Below are positions 1 to 12,899 of a DNA stretch of 64,000 nt, piece after piece. The position numbers were made by a program, and so were the translations under genes. The first letter of the stretch is position 1; each line of letters opens with the position of its first letter. The notes below the pieces were generated by a model. That model was not told the origin of the DNA and searched no databases. It saw only the letters and a list, made by a program, of their open reading frames with translations. This DNA comes from Ligula intestinalis (taxonomy: Eukaryota > Platyhelminthes > Cestoda > Diphyllobothriidea > Diphyllobothriidae): the NCBI GenBank assembly GCA_036362985.1, contig JAYGXS010000001.1:49173967-49237966 (forward strand), written 5' to 3'.

Positions 1-1412
1 CGCAAGCATTTATTTCCCTTCGTTTTTTATCAACGTAAAATAGGATTTGAGAACAATGTGAAGAGAAATAATCCCCCTTAGTGTTTCCGTCATAAACTAA
101 GCTATCTGAGAGAGGAACAGGGGCTGACATCTCACCGCAGCACTTCTGCAGCATTTCCTAGCAGGTGATGGGCGTTCACAATAGGCAGATACCTGAAGAC
201 GGTTTAACTGACTACTAAGAAATAAGAAGGTATCTCTAAGCGGAAATCTTTAAAACCCATTTGGTAATTCCACCATGGAAGTGCGCACTTATTCTAAACG
301 TTGATTTGCTTTTTTGATGCCAGGAAATACATTTTCCTAGTACATGTCTTATGCATTCCCTGGCCCCGGAGATGTGCCATGCAGTTTGGATCAGCACTGG
401 AAGAAAAGGGAACATAAACTGTAGGCAATCAACGCAACCCCTTTTCCTACGCGTCTAATCCGTGTTGTAATATATGGACATATAGTTGGGCGTATATATG
501 GAAGTATGTTGCACCTAGACTGCTCGTTGCTCCAGCGGCCACAGAAAGACATCGATAAAGTTCCAGTCCCACGTGATATAACAAACGGGACTTATTCTGA
601 ATTTACATCAATAACTGTCCAGTGCTGGATGGTTTTCAATAAGTACACACGTCTAGCTGCTGACCCGTCTCCGACGGAGGCGCGCTCACCCAAGCATAAA
701 TTTGAGGTCAGGGAACGAAGATTCCGAGGTGAAGTTCTGATGCCCAATAAGTCCGCGGCCCGAAAGGACCGTGATGGATGGACTATGTACTAACTAAACT
801 GTATGACCGGTTTCACCCAAGCACCTCGCAGACGCCTCGGACCAACAGGGAAAAATTCTTCGTAGAAGGGCAAAATGAAGGGTCTTAATTTATTGTGGCG
901 CGACGCCAGTATATCCTTAAGGTGCACTTAGCCCAACTATAAAGAATGGAAATTGAGACGCCAAACCCCACAAATGGTGCGTAAAGGAATAAAACCTAAA
1001 TATCAAGTTCAAATTAAACTCCATCGAGCTTCAGTCAAGACGTCTGGACAACCAACTAAGAGGATTAACAATTTCCCCTATCAAAAAGCAATATGATTGC
1101 CTAATTCAGGATATACTTGGCGCTGAAACTGCCAGTATGTTCACCAAGGTAATTTTCAAATGGTCGATTTTTTGAAATTATATATTTATTGGTAAATAAG
1201 CATTGTATGGTCACTTTTTTCCCCGAATCCACAACGCCCTTTACTTCTTGAAGAAAGGACGGCTGATCAGTTATTCTTTCGCATGCAAGCTGTGTTAGCC
1301 AGAATCAAGAGGACAATAAACAACAGCTTAAATGCAACGTATAAGACTTCAATTTAAAATCTTTTTTTGAGAATTTTCTTTGCAACTCAATATCTGTTCA
1401 AGAAAAACTTAT
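1..1412. other. No recognisable feature
   Basis: AT-rich DNA with short frames only. The 95-codon plus frame at 506-793 has no recognisable domain. Confidence 0.6.
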
Positions 1413-1458
1413 CAAGAAGAAGACGAATTGGTCCTTGGGGCAGTACTTTGATTCGCCT

Positions 1459-1492
1459 GACGTGTAGACAGCAGTCGCGGATTCATCATCAA
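1459..1492 (-). ncRNA. Decayed hammerhead-like motif, ACGT family
   Basis: On the minus strand it reads TTGATGA, T, GAATCC, then ends ACACGTC. Position C3 is T and the GAA box is TAC, so it should be inactive. The span is exactly 34 nt, as in the other ACGT copies. A degraded copy of the family tail (GAAGAAG then ATTCGCCTGACG as read on plus) lies at about 1413-1458. It overlaps a 147-codon minus-strand frame (1398-1841) that I do not regard as a gene. Confidence 0.5.
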
Positions 1493-1509
1493 AAACATTA
1501 GCAGAAAGC

Positions 1510-4500
1510 GGTAGCAGAAACGTGCACAAGAGTTTGCAGTATTTATAAGATACAGTCATTACTGTAAACATACACCGACAATTAACATTAATTGCCTCCC
1601 TGTGCGTGGATATTCTGGTGGACGGCATGTGGGCTCTGTCCTGTTGAAATTTTACCACGCGTGATGGACTCGGGCGTGATGATTGCTCGGTTATCTGACC
1701 CTCTGGTGTTGGTGTAGGATGACGCGGTGGCCTGTCCATTTCGCCTAGTGGCCACCTTCTTTGCCCAAATTGAGTCTCAGCATCGAATATGGATTGGACA
1801 AATCGCTGCTCTTGTTTATGGATTGGGGGCCCGTGAAACATGACTCAAGTACTTTTCGGCTCACCCCATTGTCAGGAAGAGCACTCAATATGAGCCAATT
1901 CTGAGAAAGTAAATAATCGAAATTCGCCAAATATTTTTAATCGGTAGAATAGCTTGACATTCATGTTAAGTTTTGCTGTAAAAAAGATTGATAAAGATTT
2001 CGACATCTCGTGGGTCAATGGGAAACCACAAAAAGGAACTTGAGAAGCGCAGTTGCAAAAAATAAAAGAAGAAAGTTCGGGTAAACCTATATGAACTGCG
2101 GATCAAACTGATCCCAAAACAGGCTGGTCGATGTACGACGCTGATAAAAGCCATGAAAAACAAGCCGAAATAAGATTAAAATTATCTTAACTTCGGTTTT
2201 TATCAACCTTAACACGTTTTTTATCCTCTTTCTGCCCATCTCAAGGTATGCAATTTGAAAGTTAGTCTGTGCAAGATAGGTATAACTGACATTGAGAGAA
2301 ATTAGCACGATGGAACGAAACTTGGTTCCCACTTACGGTCACTAAACAAATGAATGAAGAACACTGAGCGGACTTTCCAAAAAAGTAGCTGGTCTCAAAC
2401 CTCCTACATTTTAAGTGGAATAGCACTTAAAAGTAATGTATTTGGCGACTTTTCGTTCCATCAACGGCGTTGCCATGAAGGCACCAATCAACAACTCAGA
2501 TTCTACTAACTGAAAGCAAAAAAGCAGCATTGCACATTCGACTTTTTGTGAGTTACTCCTAATAAGAGACTGGAAATTAACTTGACAATTTGGTCCGTAG
2601 CATTAAGGCTTTATAGTTTTCTTTTCGTTGAAATAGGTTCTTGAGCAGTTTTGAATAAAAGTTTAAACATGTGAAAGTCACAGGTAAAGAGGGTGAGCAG
2701 TGAGTAACCGAGAAATTATATTCGCAATCAGCAGTACTTGATATTTTACTAGATGAAGCTGGAACTACACGTAGAGATTCTGCCTAGGGTGTCCAGAGGC
2801 CTTTCTTAAGTCAGGCCTGGATAAAGATCACGATAATTTTTAGGAAGGCCAACCTATAATGCTTTAGCGTCTATCCTCTCTCACCTAAATGCCTTCTAGT
2901 CCGACTGATACGGCTGAAGTTTTCGTTTCTGCTAGGTCTCTTTTAAGTGCACCTTCGCATTTTGAAGAAGTCACTCAGGCTATTGACCAATTTAGGGAGA
3001 TCACTTTAGATCTCCTCCTTATTGCAGTTACTTTCGGGGAGGATGATCTTTTCGCTTACCTTGGTAGTTTGTTAATTTCGTAGCAGTTCATATAACTGCA
3101 AATTACGGGAAGATGAATTCAGAAGTAAGACGTACGTACAGTAAGTAACCTAGCTGATGCCAACCGCAGAACTGTATGAAATATTCATAACCACCCGCAA
3201 ACCGGCGCCACTTTTAAATTAATACCGAAAGAATTGAGTGAACATAAAATCTGAAATTAAGGTTGAGTCGTTTAAAAATACCAACTTTTTAAGAGGAGCG
3301 GCGAATAAAAACGCGTCCAAGATCGCTGTAACTGAGTAAGCGGAAAGCCTGTCCATACCAAAAAAAACCTAGAAATAAATCAGCAGGAGTAGAAGAAGAG
3401 CTCGAAATGAAACATTCTTCAAGGATAAGTGAAACATAAAGCGAAACCTGCACTTACGTACGGATTCCAACATATTTTCGTGGGAATGGACTGATTTCTC
3501 TTCAATTTCTACATTCTCTGAAATACGTTTGACCGAAGCAGGCCATTTTTGCTTGATTTCGCCGAGAGGGGTATCACGGGAATAAATTTGTTTCATAAAG
3601 TTACGTGGTAACACACTGCTCATTCACTAAGCAATTTAAATATAATTGATGTTGTAACTTACCATACTAATAGCCCAGGTATTAGCTAAAAGGCTCAGAA
3701 ACGTGATTCGCTGGTATTCTGCCGCTGATTGACACAGCTGCAGGGGTCAAGCTCATCAGTGGGTCCCCCAGCTTTCCGTGTCTGCTTTCTGATTGATCTC
3801 CCGGTTTCAAAAGTTCAGCTTAGACATAGCTTGGTTCAGATTTAGCTGAAATTAAACGTGATCGTCTGTTAAAATTGTAAACATACGACTTTTCTACACC
3901 AAGGTAAATTTTCCTTTGTCAAATTTCTTTAACGGTATTTCTGGTGTTGGATTACGATATGTTCCAAGTCGCATTTAAACTAACCGTGAATAATCCTTGA
4001 TTTTCAATATTTTCGACCGACTGCGCACAAATGTGGTTTTTAATACGCTCATCATAACCTTAGGTGCAACATATTTCGTTAAAACATTTACTGAAGTAGT
4101 GATTTTGTAGGTCACCTTTCGGATACATTTGGCCGTATATTTTTAGACTCATTGCATATAAACGTTCATTTCGGAAACAAAGGAAGTCTATAACAAACGA
4201 TGACAATGACCTGTCTCAAAATCATTACTTGCTTTCTCAAATAAAAGTGTGAAAAGTGATTTTCTTATATCTTCACTGAAGGATATCTCCGTACTTTACC
4301 TAAGGTTTATTCAAGGTAAAAAGTGGCACATTCGACCGTTTTTGTCTTCAGTTTTCTTATATTTAGTGATAATGATCCTGCTGCCTGTGAAAGCACTCAT
4401 TTTCCCTTTATATTGGAATATTTTTCACGATGTTTGCTTGCTTTTAGGCCCCGGCCTACGACTGTACTTGCGCAGCAGAACGGAAGTGCAAAAGAATATA

Positions 4501-6559
4501 ACATTGCAAAAAAGCTTAATCTTCTGCAAGTCCTGTTTCTAAGTTAGGCGTGAGCAAAAATTACCTAATGCACAAGCATTTTACCATGTGCTTCAAATTT
4601 AAAGTAGCTCTTGATCAGGGGTCTAACCATGACAACGTATAAGGGTAAATAGAAAAAGCAGATAAATATCGGGCCGTTGAAATAAAGGCTTGCTTTTAAA
4701 CGCTAGTATAGCCTTTTTAGGCGTCGATGTACATAGATTGCCAAAGCTAGCTTTTTAGAATCGGTAGATGTTCTGGAAATTGGACAATAATTTGCGTTCT
4801 TGCACTCCTCTCCTTTTGATTCACGTGAAAAAAATTTTAATCGACGCACGTTCCCTTTCGTAAAACTCTCGAGCACATATTATTCTCTCCTCATAAAATA
4901 ACAAGCACGGATGCCGAAACATAGTGTAAGGTACATAGTCACGTAGATTTTTGCTTAAATTAGTAATTTTTTGACCGATGAGACAAGGGATGAGTATATT
5001 CTGCACGCAAGAATAGCATTTTCCAGAGTAAATTATGCGAATAAACAAAAATGCTTGGCAATTTATCTGCGGGTAAATACTGTATGGACGTTGTTCCCAG
5101 TTCTACGCTTTTTGCATGAGTAGAAATTTATTACAGTTACCCATTTGCATTAAATATTAGCAGCGGGTATAACTACGCCCTTTATCTGCCATTCAGTTAT
5201 GTCAAAGAAATCTTAACTTTCCATAAGCGAAGTGATATAAGGGTTAAAACTTGAACTATTTTCCAGTTCTTAGCTTCCGAAAGACCGATCACCGTGGAAT
5301 AATTTATCGGCAGTTTGACTCTGCCTTTTTTACGGAATGGGGATAAAAGGACATTTTTTCCGGTTTTATCTCTGACAGGCAGCCGACATGCAGTCAGTTT
5401 GCTAAAAAGTCCCCCGTTGTCCCTCTAACCAACATGCAATTACAGGCTCTGCGTACATAGCAGTAAGGAAACACGGTGACCATGTGTGGTCCTGTTTCTG
5501 CGCCGCTAGTCAGACCTTTTGAACGGCCTCCCCTATCCTCCTTCAGGCACTGGCCACAAACTTGGCTGTCCTTTAAAAAAAGATGTCGGTCACGAGAGTA
5601 CGAAGATGGCAGTAAAACGAGAAGAGAACTGCCGCCTTACTACCGGACGCCCGTTTTGCTGCCGCAACCTCCCGGTTTGTTTTGCTGAAGAGCAGAATAT
5701 GAAGAGCTTGCAGACTGTCGCTTTTTTAGCAAAAACATCTTCGTAGTTGATCTTTTGAAGAGCCTGATCCTACTCTCTGTCTAGCGAAGATGAATGACAC
5801 CTTGAAGATGCAGCAACTTGTGCTATCGGCTAAAATGGACTTACGAGCCACCCATTCAGCTCAAGCTTAGAAGCCATCCGCCTGTTCGGTAAAATGCAAT
5901 CAACAAAACTTGCTAATTTATCACTCAAATAATTATTTCAGTCCAGACGTTAAAAGTTTATTTCTAAGTGAATGTTTCTGCTATCTTATTAGCCGATGTT
6001 ATAGATATTTGCTGGCTGAGCATATGGATAAGTACATGCAAGCTTATTGACTTTTGAATATATAAGCGCTCTTGAGGTTATAAATGATTAATACCACTCT
6101 CTATTACCTCATGTGCATGCCTCATTTTTGCCACCGGTCATATGCAGTAAAATTGTATCGCCGTTGTAATCTTTTTTTGATTTCCGGTTCTATCAATCTT
6201 GCTTGCAGAGCTGGAAAAAATACCCAAAAGTGTTTCTTCTTAGCACCTGAATCCCAAAACAGCTGTTGGTCATTCGACATGATTTTTCAAAACAGTAACT
6301 AACTTGAATTATTAAAGGAACCCATGTTTGCATCTGCTACTGCCTTCACTGCAAACTGTACTCTCCGTTCAACCTATTTAAGCATCGCACAGAAAATTAA
6401 TATTTTATAATGCTTGCCTATTTGCTAGCCTCACCTGTGGATCCTCCATTCATTCGAAGCCTAATCGTTCATTATTTGGGGTAACTCATCGTAGATAAAG
6501 TGAATCCTAAGATTTAGATTTACACAAGCTAAGTTAGGCAAATGTTCACATCCTGGGTA
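1510..6559. other. No recognisable feature
   Basis: AT-rich DNA. Frames are below about 100 codons, overlap on both strands and match nothing I recognise. If the Wnt transcript continues left of the window this is part of its third intron. Confidence 0.6.
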
Positions 6560-6900
6560 TGTGTGTAGATAAAGAAAGAGAAGGCGTTTCGATTACCGGA
6601 ATCGTAATTTTAATCGTCTGAGCTTTTGGGCTCTTTCTGGAGTCCATCTTCAGAGATAAAATGCATAAACGAAGGGAAACCCACAGTTATAGGAGGCAGG
6701 GTCACATCAATCTTTAGGGGGGAAGGGTCAATCAACCACTAAGGCCATTTGTTCGGAGACACTTGCACAGGGCGATGTATGCCGGCACCAGATCGATAAA
6801 CCGATTGACTGAGTTCTCATCCGAGGCCAAATCAATTTATACAAGCTAAATTGCATTCAACTCACGAGCTGTAAACCAGGGATTTAATACTAGACAAATA
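6560..6900 (-). mobile_element. Penelope-like terminal fragment, AGCT family
   Basis: DNA on both sides of the motif at 6620-6653 resembles that around 17185-17220. On the tail side, a GATAAAGAA...TTCGA...TAATTTTAAT pattern parallels the tail at 17131-17186. On the other side, AGATAA followed by GAAGGG and GGAGG parallels 17221-17260. I read it as a decayed terminal-repeat fragment without coding sequence. The far boundary near 6900 is approximate. Confidence 0.45.
6620..6653 (-). ncRNA. Hammerhead-like motif, AGCT family
   Basis: The minus strand reads CTGAAGA, T, GGACTC, a 6-nt loop, GAGCCC, then AAAAGCTC. The core CTGANGA is intact. Stem II pairs except for one A-C position. G12 has become A (AAA instead of GAA). 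The stem III block AGCT is self-complementary. The length is 34 nt, matching the copies at 17187-17220 and 18342-18375 that bound the Penelope-like remnant. Confidence 0.65.
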
Positions 6901-9900
6901 AGTTGTTAGTTAATATGCGAACTTTTTTCGAAACTTCCTGCCTACAGACCTTGTTGAACACTGTGCAGTTCAGAGATAAACTGTACATAAAGTTGTGAAT
7001 TTTGGCTGTTCCTTTCAATGAGTCCTAAATCTTGGGGACTCGAGCCTTTAGTTTTCAGTCCTAACAGACGTATTATATTGGGTTAAGTAAAAAGGCGAAC
7101 GTATGCAGCTGGGCATAGCGAATCCTTTACAAATTAATCTGTTCAAATATTTGAAAACACACAATCGTTAAATGAATAATTCCTATGCCACAAGCACATA
7201 TACAGAAACCATAGAAAAAGTTCAGAAAGAGTAAATTTCCCCTTCAGTTTAAATTCGCAATTACCTTTATGCGAATTTCAGGACCCATGGATTCCCTCCT
7301 AGTAACAGGGTCGAATACATAGATTTTGCAGCCACAAAATTCACAGTTAACACGTAAAAGACTCGAGACTGAAGGAACAGCTGTTCAAGTTTTCAAAAAA
7401 TGAAACCCCTTAACGTAAACAAACCACTTGTCATGCATGCACAAAAAAGAATCTGTTAACTAACAAGGCCTTTGTGCGTTTTTTGAAGATTCAATCAGGC
7501 CCAGAACTCCTGCCGGTAAAGGTATCTATACAGCAGCAGCAGTAGAATATTTGTCCGACATGCGGTCTCTGACACGCATGAGGGGATTCCTCTACGTCCC
7601 TACCCATTTCCCGAGTCACCCCCTTTGGAAATTACATCTGCCCTCAAATTATCTGAGAAGGCCCGTGAAGAGACTCGCGATTGACAGCACCTTCCCTTTG
7701 ACTGCCTTGGAGATGGTGATCTAATGATTGCTATCGAACTTAAGACTGTCTGCTTATTGACGCATTCATTCGTCACCCAGACGTCAGACCGTGCGAGGTC
7801 AAGTGAGGGCGTCCGGTGCATACAGGCTAGGACAAAGAAGGCTTGCGGGGTCAGACGGCCCCCGCGTGCACACGATGACAATGGACAACCAATGGGGAGC
7901 AAGGACGACTGCCTCTTAAATAGCGAGGCCCTAGCTGGGGACTCTGTTGTTGACACGCTGCCAGAGAAGACTGCTGCTGGACACGCGACGACCAGACGAG
8001 ACTACTGGACACACGGAACAGTGTTGATGTACTTTTACAAGTGACAGTAAAGTAGCAGCAGGCATCCTATCCTGTCTTCTCTTCCTAACACGCACTGGGG
8101 GAACATAACCAGTGTTGACACAGGAACACACTAGGTTACAACACTAGCATAGCACACGAAAGAATCCAAAGCCAGACCGATATCAATTGCCGAACAAGTT
8201 TAACAGTTAATAAATGTTTGATTCAATGTAAACAAAAACAGCTACTTTTCTCAGTTGAGTCCTGCACTCTGTTTTGTTTTTTTTTACTTCAGCCATTGAG
8301 ACGTCACAACTAACCGCTTGAACACACATCCACAGTTTATCCGTGTTCAGAAAAAAACGCCTAACTGATTAAAAGGGCGTGCCCTTTCAGATCAAACAGT
8401 GCTAAATTTGTGCAGCGTTTCCCATCTGACCCCTACACATGCCTACGAGTTTCCCTGCATGCATTTGTATTAGACAGTCTACTTATGTTATTTCCATAGC
8501 GTGAGCGCCATCCCTTTAGGTCATGCATGATAGAAGTTTCTTATGCCGTTAGTTATCTCGTCCCTCAAGGGGAGCCAATGGAGTGATCTATCACGGGCCA
8601 CCATTGATCCGCTGACCACGTTTATTCATCCGACCACAAGTAAGTCCTCTTTTGTGTGCTATATACGTATGTCGATTGCCAACTGCGCTCTTTTAAAGGA
8701 GACGGCAGCACCACAAACCTTCATCTACTAAACTATTTCTAGCGTGTTGTGCGTAGAGGTGACTTCAGCTTTGCCATCTACACGTGTCTTCTGACATCTC
8801 AAGTTTACATTTTTGCTTGAGTATGATGGTTTGGAAGATATGGCAACGTAATTTTCTTACATGAGATAGGCACATTTAGATGCAGATTAGCACTGTGCCC
8901 TCATCTCAAAAGCGGTGCACCATGTCGCCTGTGACGGTTAACTCAATGTTTCGCTCGATTGGATAATATATATGGTGGTGCAAATAGTTGGTTATAGTTA
9001 CGAATCCAGTTCGACAGCCTTAGTCACGCTGCCGATGTGAAACCTACTGAGCCTATGGAAGGTGATTATCTTAAGTCGAGTCTGATTAACTGCTGTCAAC
9101 CGTGTTTAAGGAAAGATCCAAGGAACACAGGTCTCCTAACAAGGGCGCATCTTTTTAGTCTCAGGAAGCTTCGCATAACGAAACGCTTTCAATGACTAGG
9201 CCGACTAAGGGTCGGCCGTAGCAGGAGCTCGAAATCATAAAACGAAAAGGATCCGACCGAGGCCGTCGAGCGTTATTTGGCGGCAGTTGTCGAAGAAATC
9301 CACAAAGAAGGTCTTTATTCGGTATATAGTTTGAAATACTGGGGCCTGGTTGCACTACGATAAGCAGAATGTACGGCCTTCTGAAAATGCACAAATCGGA
9401 GTTACCTCTGCGTCCAAACGTGGAAATTATAAATTTGACCTATCGCAAAATTTTAAAGTGGTTGGTAGAAAACCCAAAACTGCTTCAACATTACCTATAA
9501 CCATGAGGTTTGCAAGGTCCCGGTAAGTTTGTCCACGCTGTGAATAATACTAACTCTGGTGGGTGACGGACACTCTTATTAGACTTTTTATCACTGTTTA
9601 TCAACGTACTCGGGGTAGAAACAATAAATTCTTTCTGTGACGTTATTCGGGGCACGAGCTATCAGGTAGGTATTTTAATGAAAGACCCCTAAAATACTAT
9701 TTACGTGGTGCACAAAAGTGTCAACTTTCTCTGCAAAGGCCAACTATACAGGCAGATAGACAGCATGGCGATGGGTTCGCCACTTGGACCTTTTCTCACA
9801 AATGATTAGGAAGACAAGCTATAGAAAACGCGACTAAAAGACACTCTCAATGAGCATGATTTTGATTGTTGTTAAGTGAATGATATCTAATGTCTGATAG

Positions 9901-12119
9901 GTCATACCATTGACACCAAAGGCATCGCTCAAAGTTTCTACAGCGTCCAAGGTAGATCACATAACCGCATTTCCAGATGTCATTCGACACAGTCAAGAGG
10001 ATGGAGCTATCCAGTGTAAGGTATTTCAAAAGAAAGCCTAGATGGGACAGTACATTGAATTTTTCTCTTTTCCCCTTAAATATAACACGATTGGTGGAAC
10101 AGCTGCTGTCCTCTTACTGTATAAGCAGACCTCCGGCAACTGCAGAACACACTCAGGCAATTTTTTGGGCGCACAGCAAAGCCTACTACCACGAATGTAG
10201 AAAAGAAAGACGTGTTTAAAAGCGGAACAGTAATACGGCGCTTGATGAAAGCCATCAGCAGGGTTTTTTTTGCGCCAAACCTACGCGCATTCTTCAGGAA
10301 CTCTCTCCTATTATGACTGTGATGAAAGTCACATCGATGTGTATTTATTATTTCACTTTCTTCCCCGGAGCCTTATGTATTCACTGTACAATGACGCGTC
10401 TGAAAAAGAGGGTACGTGGACACATATCTTCCTAACGAGATGCAGGTGAAGCGAAATGGACTTATAGTTTTGTTCTCGCATATCTAGTTAGTACTCATCA
10501 CCGGGTAGATCCCAAAGCGGCCTTTCATGTTGTCCATCAGACACTAACCAACTTCAGCTAAGCCTACACAAACGGCTGCTAGCAACAGTCGAAGGATTGA
10601 CTATACTGCTAGTGAGTCTAACGCTCTGTTGCTAGTACAGAAGCTCTCCCCCGCAGCCGATGCTGAATTCAGGTGATGATTCCATGCCAATACAACCCTC
10701 TGATGACAGTGATGTTCAGTTCCCGTACTCAACAGATGAAAATCCCTCAAACCCTACCTCATCTCCGTTTCCCCCAGTCCCAATGACACTGCCCTCGCCA
10801 TGCAGGTGGCGAGACTGCCATCGGTCACTTATAAACTCTGTGTAATCGTATAGACCCGATTATGAATTTCCGAAAAAAAATATGCTTGCACACTTGACTT
10901 CAGATATTTCCTTTCGAACTTAACTAGTCAGATGCAAAAAAAAGTAGCTTAAGAAGATGCGGACGGTTGATCGAAGAATATGTGCTGTTGCTGAGGAACC
11001 GTACAGTGGGAATTGGAAGATAAAATTACAGATGGCAGTGATGAGAGTAAATGTGGGAGATAGATCACAAAAGGAAATTGTGCGAAGGGAGTTTCCGGAA
11101 GTGTAAAAATTTCATATAAGAACTTCGCTTCCATGTATTTGCTTCACTGATTTTACACAGAAAAACAACACAGGAAAGCGAAAACAGGATTTTACAAATT
11201 ATAAATTCCTTTAAGTTGGTAGAATGGCTCTTCACTTTACGCTTATATTCCGCTTAGTAAGCAAACTTGTTTTGGGTAGTTCCATCTAAGTGTTTATATA
11301 GATATATAGTGCAACATGAGCTTTGCTGATGAGACAAGGGAAAAAATTCGTTAAACACTGGAAAGGTAGGGGAAAATTATCAAGTTCTGTGTAGAAGGAG
11401 AAAATGTTATGGCACAAATTCCATTCAACGTATGAGAATAGGACTTCTCCTCACATCTGCTTCAGGTAAGCCTATTGCCTGGTCCATAACTTTCTCATTA
11501 ATATCTCTCAGGTCGGACTTGGCCTGAGTCAAATTTATGTTGGAGAATGGGTGGAGCGGGGCGCGAAAGAGGAAGAGGAGCGCATAGATCAATGAAATGC
11601 CTCGATATAGTAGCCTTTGTTACCCCAAAACTGATTGGCACTCCACGCGGGGGTCACATTCCAGAGATGCTGAATGTGCTGAGTCAATTTTTCGTCGTCC
11701 TGACTTCGTTTGCAGCGATGCACCAGAGTCTTCCGTCGACACACACGACATTTAACCTCGCAACACCTGAAATGTCAGTCGAAGATAACAGCGTACCAAT
11801 GTTATTTTACATGACCCCAAATATTAACAGGTTATACAAGCACAAAAGTTCACTGACCGAAAAACAAAGCTAGGGCACAATTTTCTGAAATTTTCCACAA
11901 ATCTTAATTTTGCGTAATACACGAACAAACAATGAGAACCATTTTGTCAACGCTAAGAAAACCTTCTCATCGCAACGCTAACTCATGCATTTACTAACCA
12001 AGGACAGGGGTTGGGTGCATACAGACTTATGAGTCAGAAAGCAGGCAGCCATAACACTACAAGTGTCCCACGTAACGGTCTAGACAAAAGAGACGTCATT
12101 TTGAGCGAAATGGGTTGAA
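6901..12119. other. No gene recognised
   Basis: A GC-richer patch at 7.6-8.1 kb has overlapping frames on both strands (106 codons plus, 118 codons minus) with no known domain; it may be an unrecognised repeat. A very weak hammerhead-like hairpin lies at 10264-10297. Nothing else is supportable. Confidence 0.6.
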
Positions 12120-12132
12120 GAATAGTATCCAT

Positions 12133-12305
12133 AAGAGGAGAATATACGAGTTCCAGGCAGCAGTTCCGAAGAAGAAGATGCGATCACTGGAACAAGGACT
12201 TTATTTTCCTGACGTTTCGGATTCCGTCGGGAATCCTTAGTCATAGGTAATCGTAAACGTCAGGAAAATAAAGTCCTTGTTCCAGTGATCGCATCTTCTT
12301 CTTCG
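12133..12305. mobile_element. Short fold-back insertion with hammerhead-like centre and 13-bp flanking repeat
   Basis: A 173-bp insertion flanked by the 13-bp direct repeat GAATAGTATCCAT (12120-12132 and 12306-12318), read as a target-site duplication. Inside, 12166-12217 and 12255-12306 are inverted repeats of 52 bp that are identical by eye, with the tails (poly GAAGAAG side) pointing outward. A hammerhead-like motif sits at the inner edge of the left arm; the right arm starts inside the same motif at its AAACGTC. Arm identity and an intact flanking repeat suggest a recent insertion. The left tail carries an extra 33 bp (12133-12165) also seen, inverted, at 63.39-63.43 kb. Confidence 0.85.
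12211..12244 (-). ncRNA. Hammerhead-like motif with perfect stem II, ACGT family
   Basis: The minus strand gives ATGACTA, A, then stem II GGATTCC, loop CGAC, GGAATCC (seven perfect pairs), then GAAACGTC. The 3' half of the core is intact. The 5' core differs from CTGANGA at C3 (A) and G8 (T). Length is 34 nt. It lies at the centre of the fold-back insertion 12133-12305. Confidence 0.65.
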
Positions 12306-12485
12306 GAATAGTATCCATCCCCTACCTCATCTGGCACGTCTTACCGCAACGACAAAGGACAACAATAGAACGGACGCTTGTGTTAGACAGACCACCGAGC
12401 CATGGTGATTCATTCCGCGGTGCGGTTTAACTCCTTTTCCGGGCTAGATTGCCTTACACCTGTCAACGGGCAGTGCGCCTACAGG

Positions 12486-12505
12486 CACACACACACACAC
12501 ACACA
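12486..12505. repeat. CA dinucleotide repeat
   Basis: Ten uninterrupted CA units inside a GC-richer patch (12.4-12.7 kb). A 13-base G run follows at 12761-12773. Confidence 0.95.
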
Positions 12506-12899
12506 GCGTGTTTGCGAGCTTGACAGTCTGCAGCAGAGCGTGCCGCCATGTAGCAAATTAGTTTTGTACGTGCCGATTTGCATGTCAGCGCTTTTGTTTA
12601 TCTACGCACGCCCAGCCACCGATAGACCACCCACGGAGCCGGCGTTTAAACATTATCGCGGCGTTTGTACAGGAGACGCGGAGTAGAGCGGGGGCGGAGA
12701 ACTTTGGGAAACAACCTACTACACCTTCCTATAGACATGTACAGTAACACATCGAATATCGGGGGGGGGGGGGTTAGTTCAGAGACCCCTCATGCAATTC
12801 GAGTTGCCGCTAAGCAATAAGCAGTACACTTGAAGCATGTTTTACCCGGTACGAATTAAAGACAATCGTAGACAGCAGAATATATTGAATTTAATAAAT

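Noticed and set aside
1398..1841. 147-codon minus-strand frame
   Set aside because: It runs through a decayed ACGT-family motif and tail and has no recognisable domain.
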